Assembly: GCA_913776675.1 (NCBI GenBank)
Contig: CAJYRE010000365.1
Location: forward strand, 1-5,665
DNA length: 5,665 nt
Direction of reading: 5' to 3'
From: Rhizobiaceae bacterium
Lineage (GTDB): Bacteria > Pseudomonadota > Alphaproteobacteria > Rhizobiales > Rhizobiaceae
Below, in pieces: positions 4,863 to 5,665 of this stretch. The position numbers were made by a program, and so were the translations under genes. The notes beneath the pieces were generated by a model. That model was not told the origin of the DNA, searched no databases, and saw only the letters and a list, made by a program, of their open reading frames with translations. Position 1 is the first letter of the stretch. Each line of letters opens with the position of its first letter.

Positions 4863-5665
4863 TCATTCCACCGTCACTGATTTGGCCAGATTGCGCGGTT
4901 GATCCACATCGGTGCCCATAAACACGGCTGTGTGGTAGGCCAGTAACTGAATGGGCAGCGAAAACACCATCGGGGCAATAATCTCGGCCACATTGGGCAG
5001 CACAATCGTTGCCATGGTTTCCAGCTTGGAGCTGGCAGCGCCCTTTTCATCGGTGATGAAAATGATCTTGCCGCCGCGCGCTGCCACTTCCTGCATGTTG
5101 GAGACCGTCTTTTCAAAGAAGCGGTCATGCGGGGCGATAACAATCACCGGCATGTTTTCATCAATCAATGCAATCGGACCATGCTTCAATTCGCCCGCTG
5201 CATAGCCCTCGGCGTGGATGTAAGAGATTTCCTTGAGCTTCAGGGCCCCTTCCAACGCCAGCGGATAGCTGGTGCCGCGACCAAGATAAAGCACATCCTT
5301 GAACCGTGACAGCTCACGCGACAGGCTTTCCATCTGCGGCTGGATGAGGTTCAGCACCTTGCTCATGATGCGGGGCATCTCGGCCAGATGCCGCACAAGG
5401 TCTTCTTCCTCTTGTGCATTGATCAGGCCGCGCGCTTTGGCCGCCGTGACAGCAAGCGATGCCATGACGGTGAGCTGGCAGGTAAAGGCCTTGGTGGAAG
5501 CAACGCCAATTTCCGGCCCGGCCAGAATGGGAAACACGGCATCGGCCTCGCGGGCAATGGTGGATTCCTTGACATTGACGATAGCACCGATTTTCAGGCC
5601 AGCGTCTTTGCAATAGCGCAAAGAGGCCAGCGTGTCGGCTGTTTCGCCCGATTGAGAGATGAACA
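4863..5665 (-). CDS. glmS: Glutamine-fructose-6-phosphate aminotransferase (isomerizing), C-terminal part (5' end outside window)
   Basis: GlmS makes glucosamine-6-phosphate from fructose-6-phosphate and glutamine, the first step to UDP-GlcNAc for peptidoglycan and lipopolysaccharide, in the cytoplasm. The last ~267 codons are present, covering most of the isomerase half with its two SIS domains; the N-terminal glutaminase domain is outside. Seen: SQSGETADT at the start of the sugar-phosphate site in the first SIS domain, EADAVFPILAGPEIGVASTK, then in the second SIS domain GRGTSYPLALEGALKLKE and AEGYAAGELKHGP, and the conserved tail DQPRNLAKSVTVE. Aligning by position with the E. coli enzyme, the catalytic residues Glu481, Lys485, Glu488, His504 and Lys603 (Schiff base) are all present, so the enzyme looks active. 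The frame runs on past the right edge without interruption and ends in TGA at 4865-4863. The DUF502 gene follows on the same strand. Identification is essentially certain. Confidence 0.98.
   Translation of the reverse strand, partial: FISQSGETADTLASLRYCKDAGLKIGAIVNVKESTIAREADAVFPILAGPEIGVASTKAFTCQLTVMASLAVTAAKARGLINAQEEEDLVRHLAEMPRIMSKVLNLIQPQMESLSRELSRFKDVLYLGRGTSYPLALEGALKLKEISYIHAEGYAAGELKHGPIALIDENMPVIVIAPHDRFFEKTVSNMQEVAARGGKIIFITDEKGAASSKLETMATIVLPNVAEIIAPMVFSLPIQLLAYHTAVFMGTDVDQPRNLAKSVTVE

Overview
The window reads as a chromosomal segment of an alphaproteobacterium, most likely order Rhizobiales (Hyphomicrobiales; Rhizobium, Agrobacterium or Brucella/Ochrobactrum relatives). The pointers are the protein sequences of RecG, the DUF502 membrane protein and GlmS, and an intergenic palindromic repeat of a type I know from rhizobial genomes. 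This is recognition from memory, not a database search.

Layout, left to right. (1) The 3' end of recG (+), a DNA repair helicase. (2) Convergent with it, a complete gene for an exported 492-residue phytase-like esterase/phosphatase (-). Its upstream region carries two perfect TTGTCAC repeats 11 bp apart, which looks like a PhoB box. (3) An AT-rich intergenic stretch, then a plus-strand reading frame resembling only the C-terminal domain of bacterial tyrosinases, with no catalytic copper domain. (4) About 300 bases without a gene, holding a rhizobial palindromic repeat with a long hairpin, CGGGA motifs phased at 10 bp, and a 9-bp inverted repeat. (5) A tight minus-strand cluster: the C-terminal remnant of an S24 (LexA/cI-type) phage repressor, a small exported two-cysteine protein, and a small Trp-rich phage-type protein. 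(6) A DUF502 membrane protein gene and the 3' part of glmS (both -).

recG, DUF502 and glmS are core genes. The roughly 3.5 kb between the recG and DUF502 stops looks like an accessory pocket that has received independent pieces: a phosphate-related exported enzyme, a tyrosinase-derived domain and a prophage remnant. I see no complete new defence or mobile system. The most informative points are the Pho box on the phytase-like gene, the orphan tyrosinase C-terminal domain, and the untracked S24 remnant whose stop codon overlaps the ribosome binding site of the next gene.
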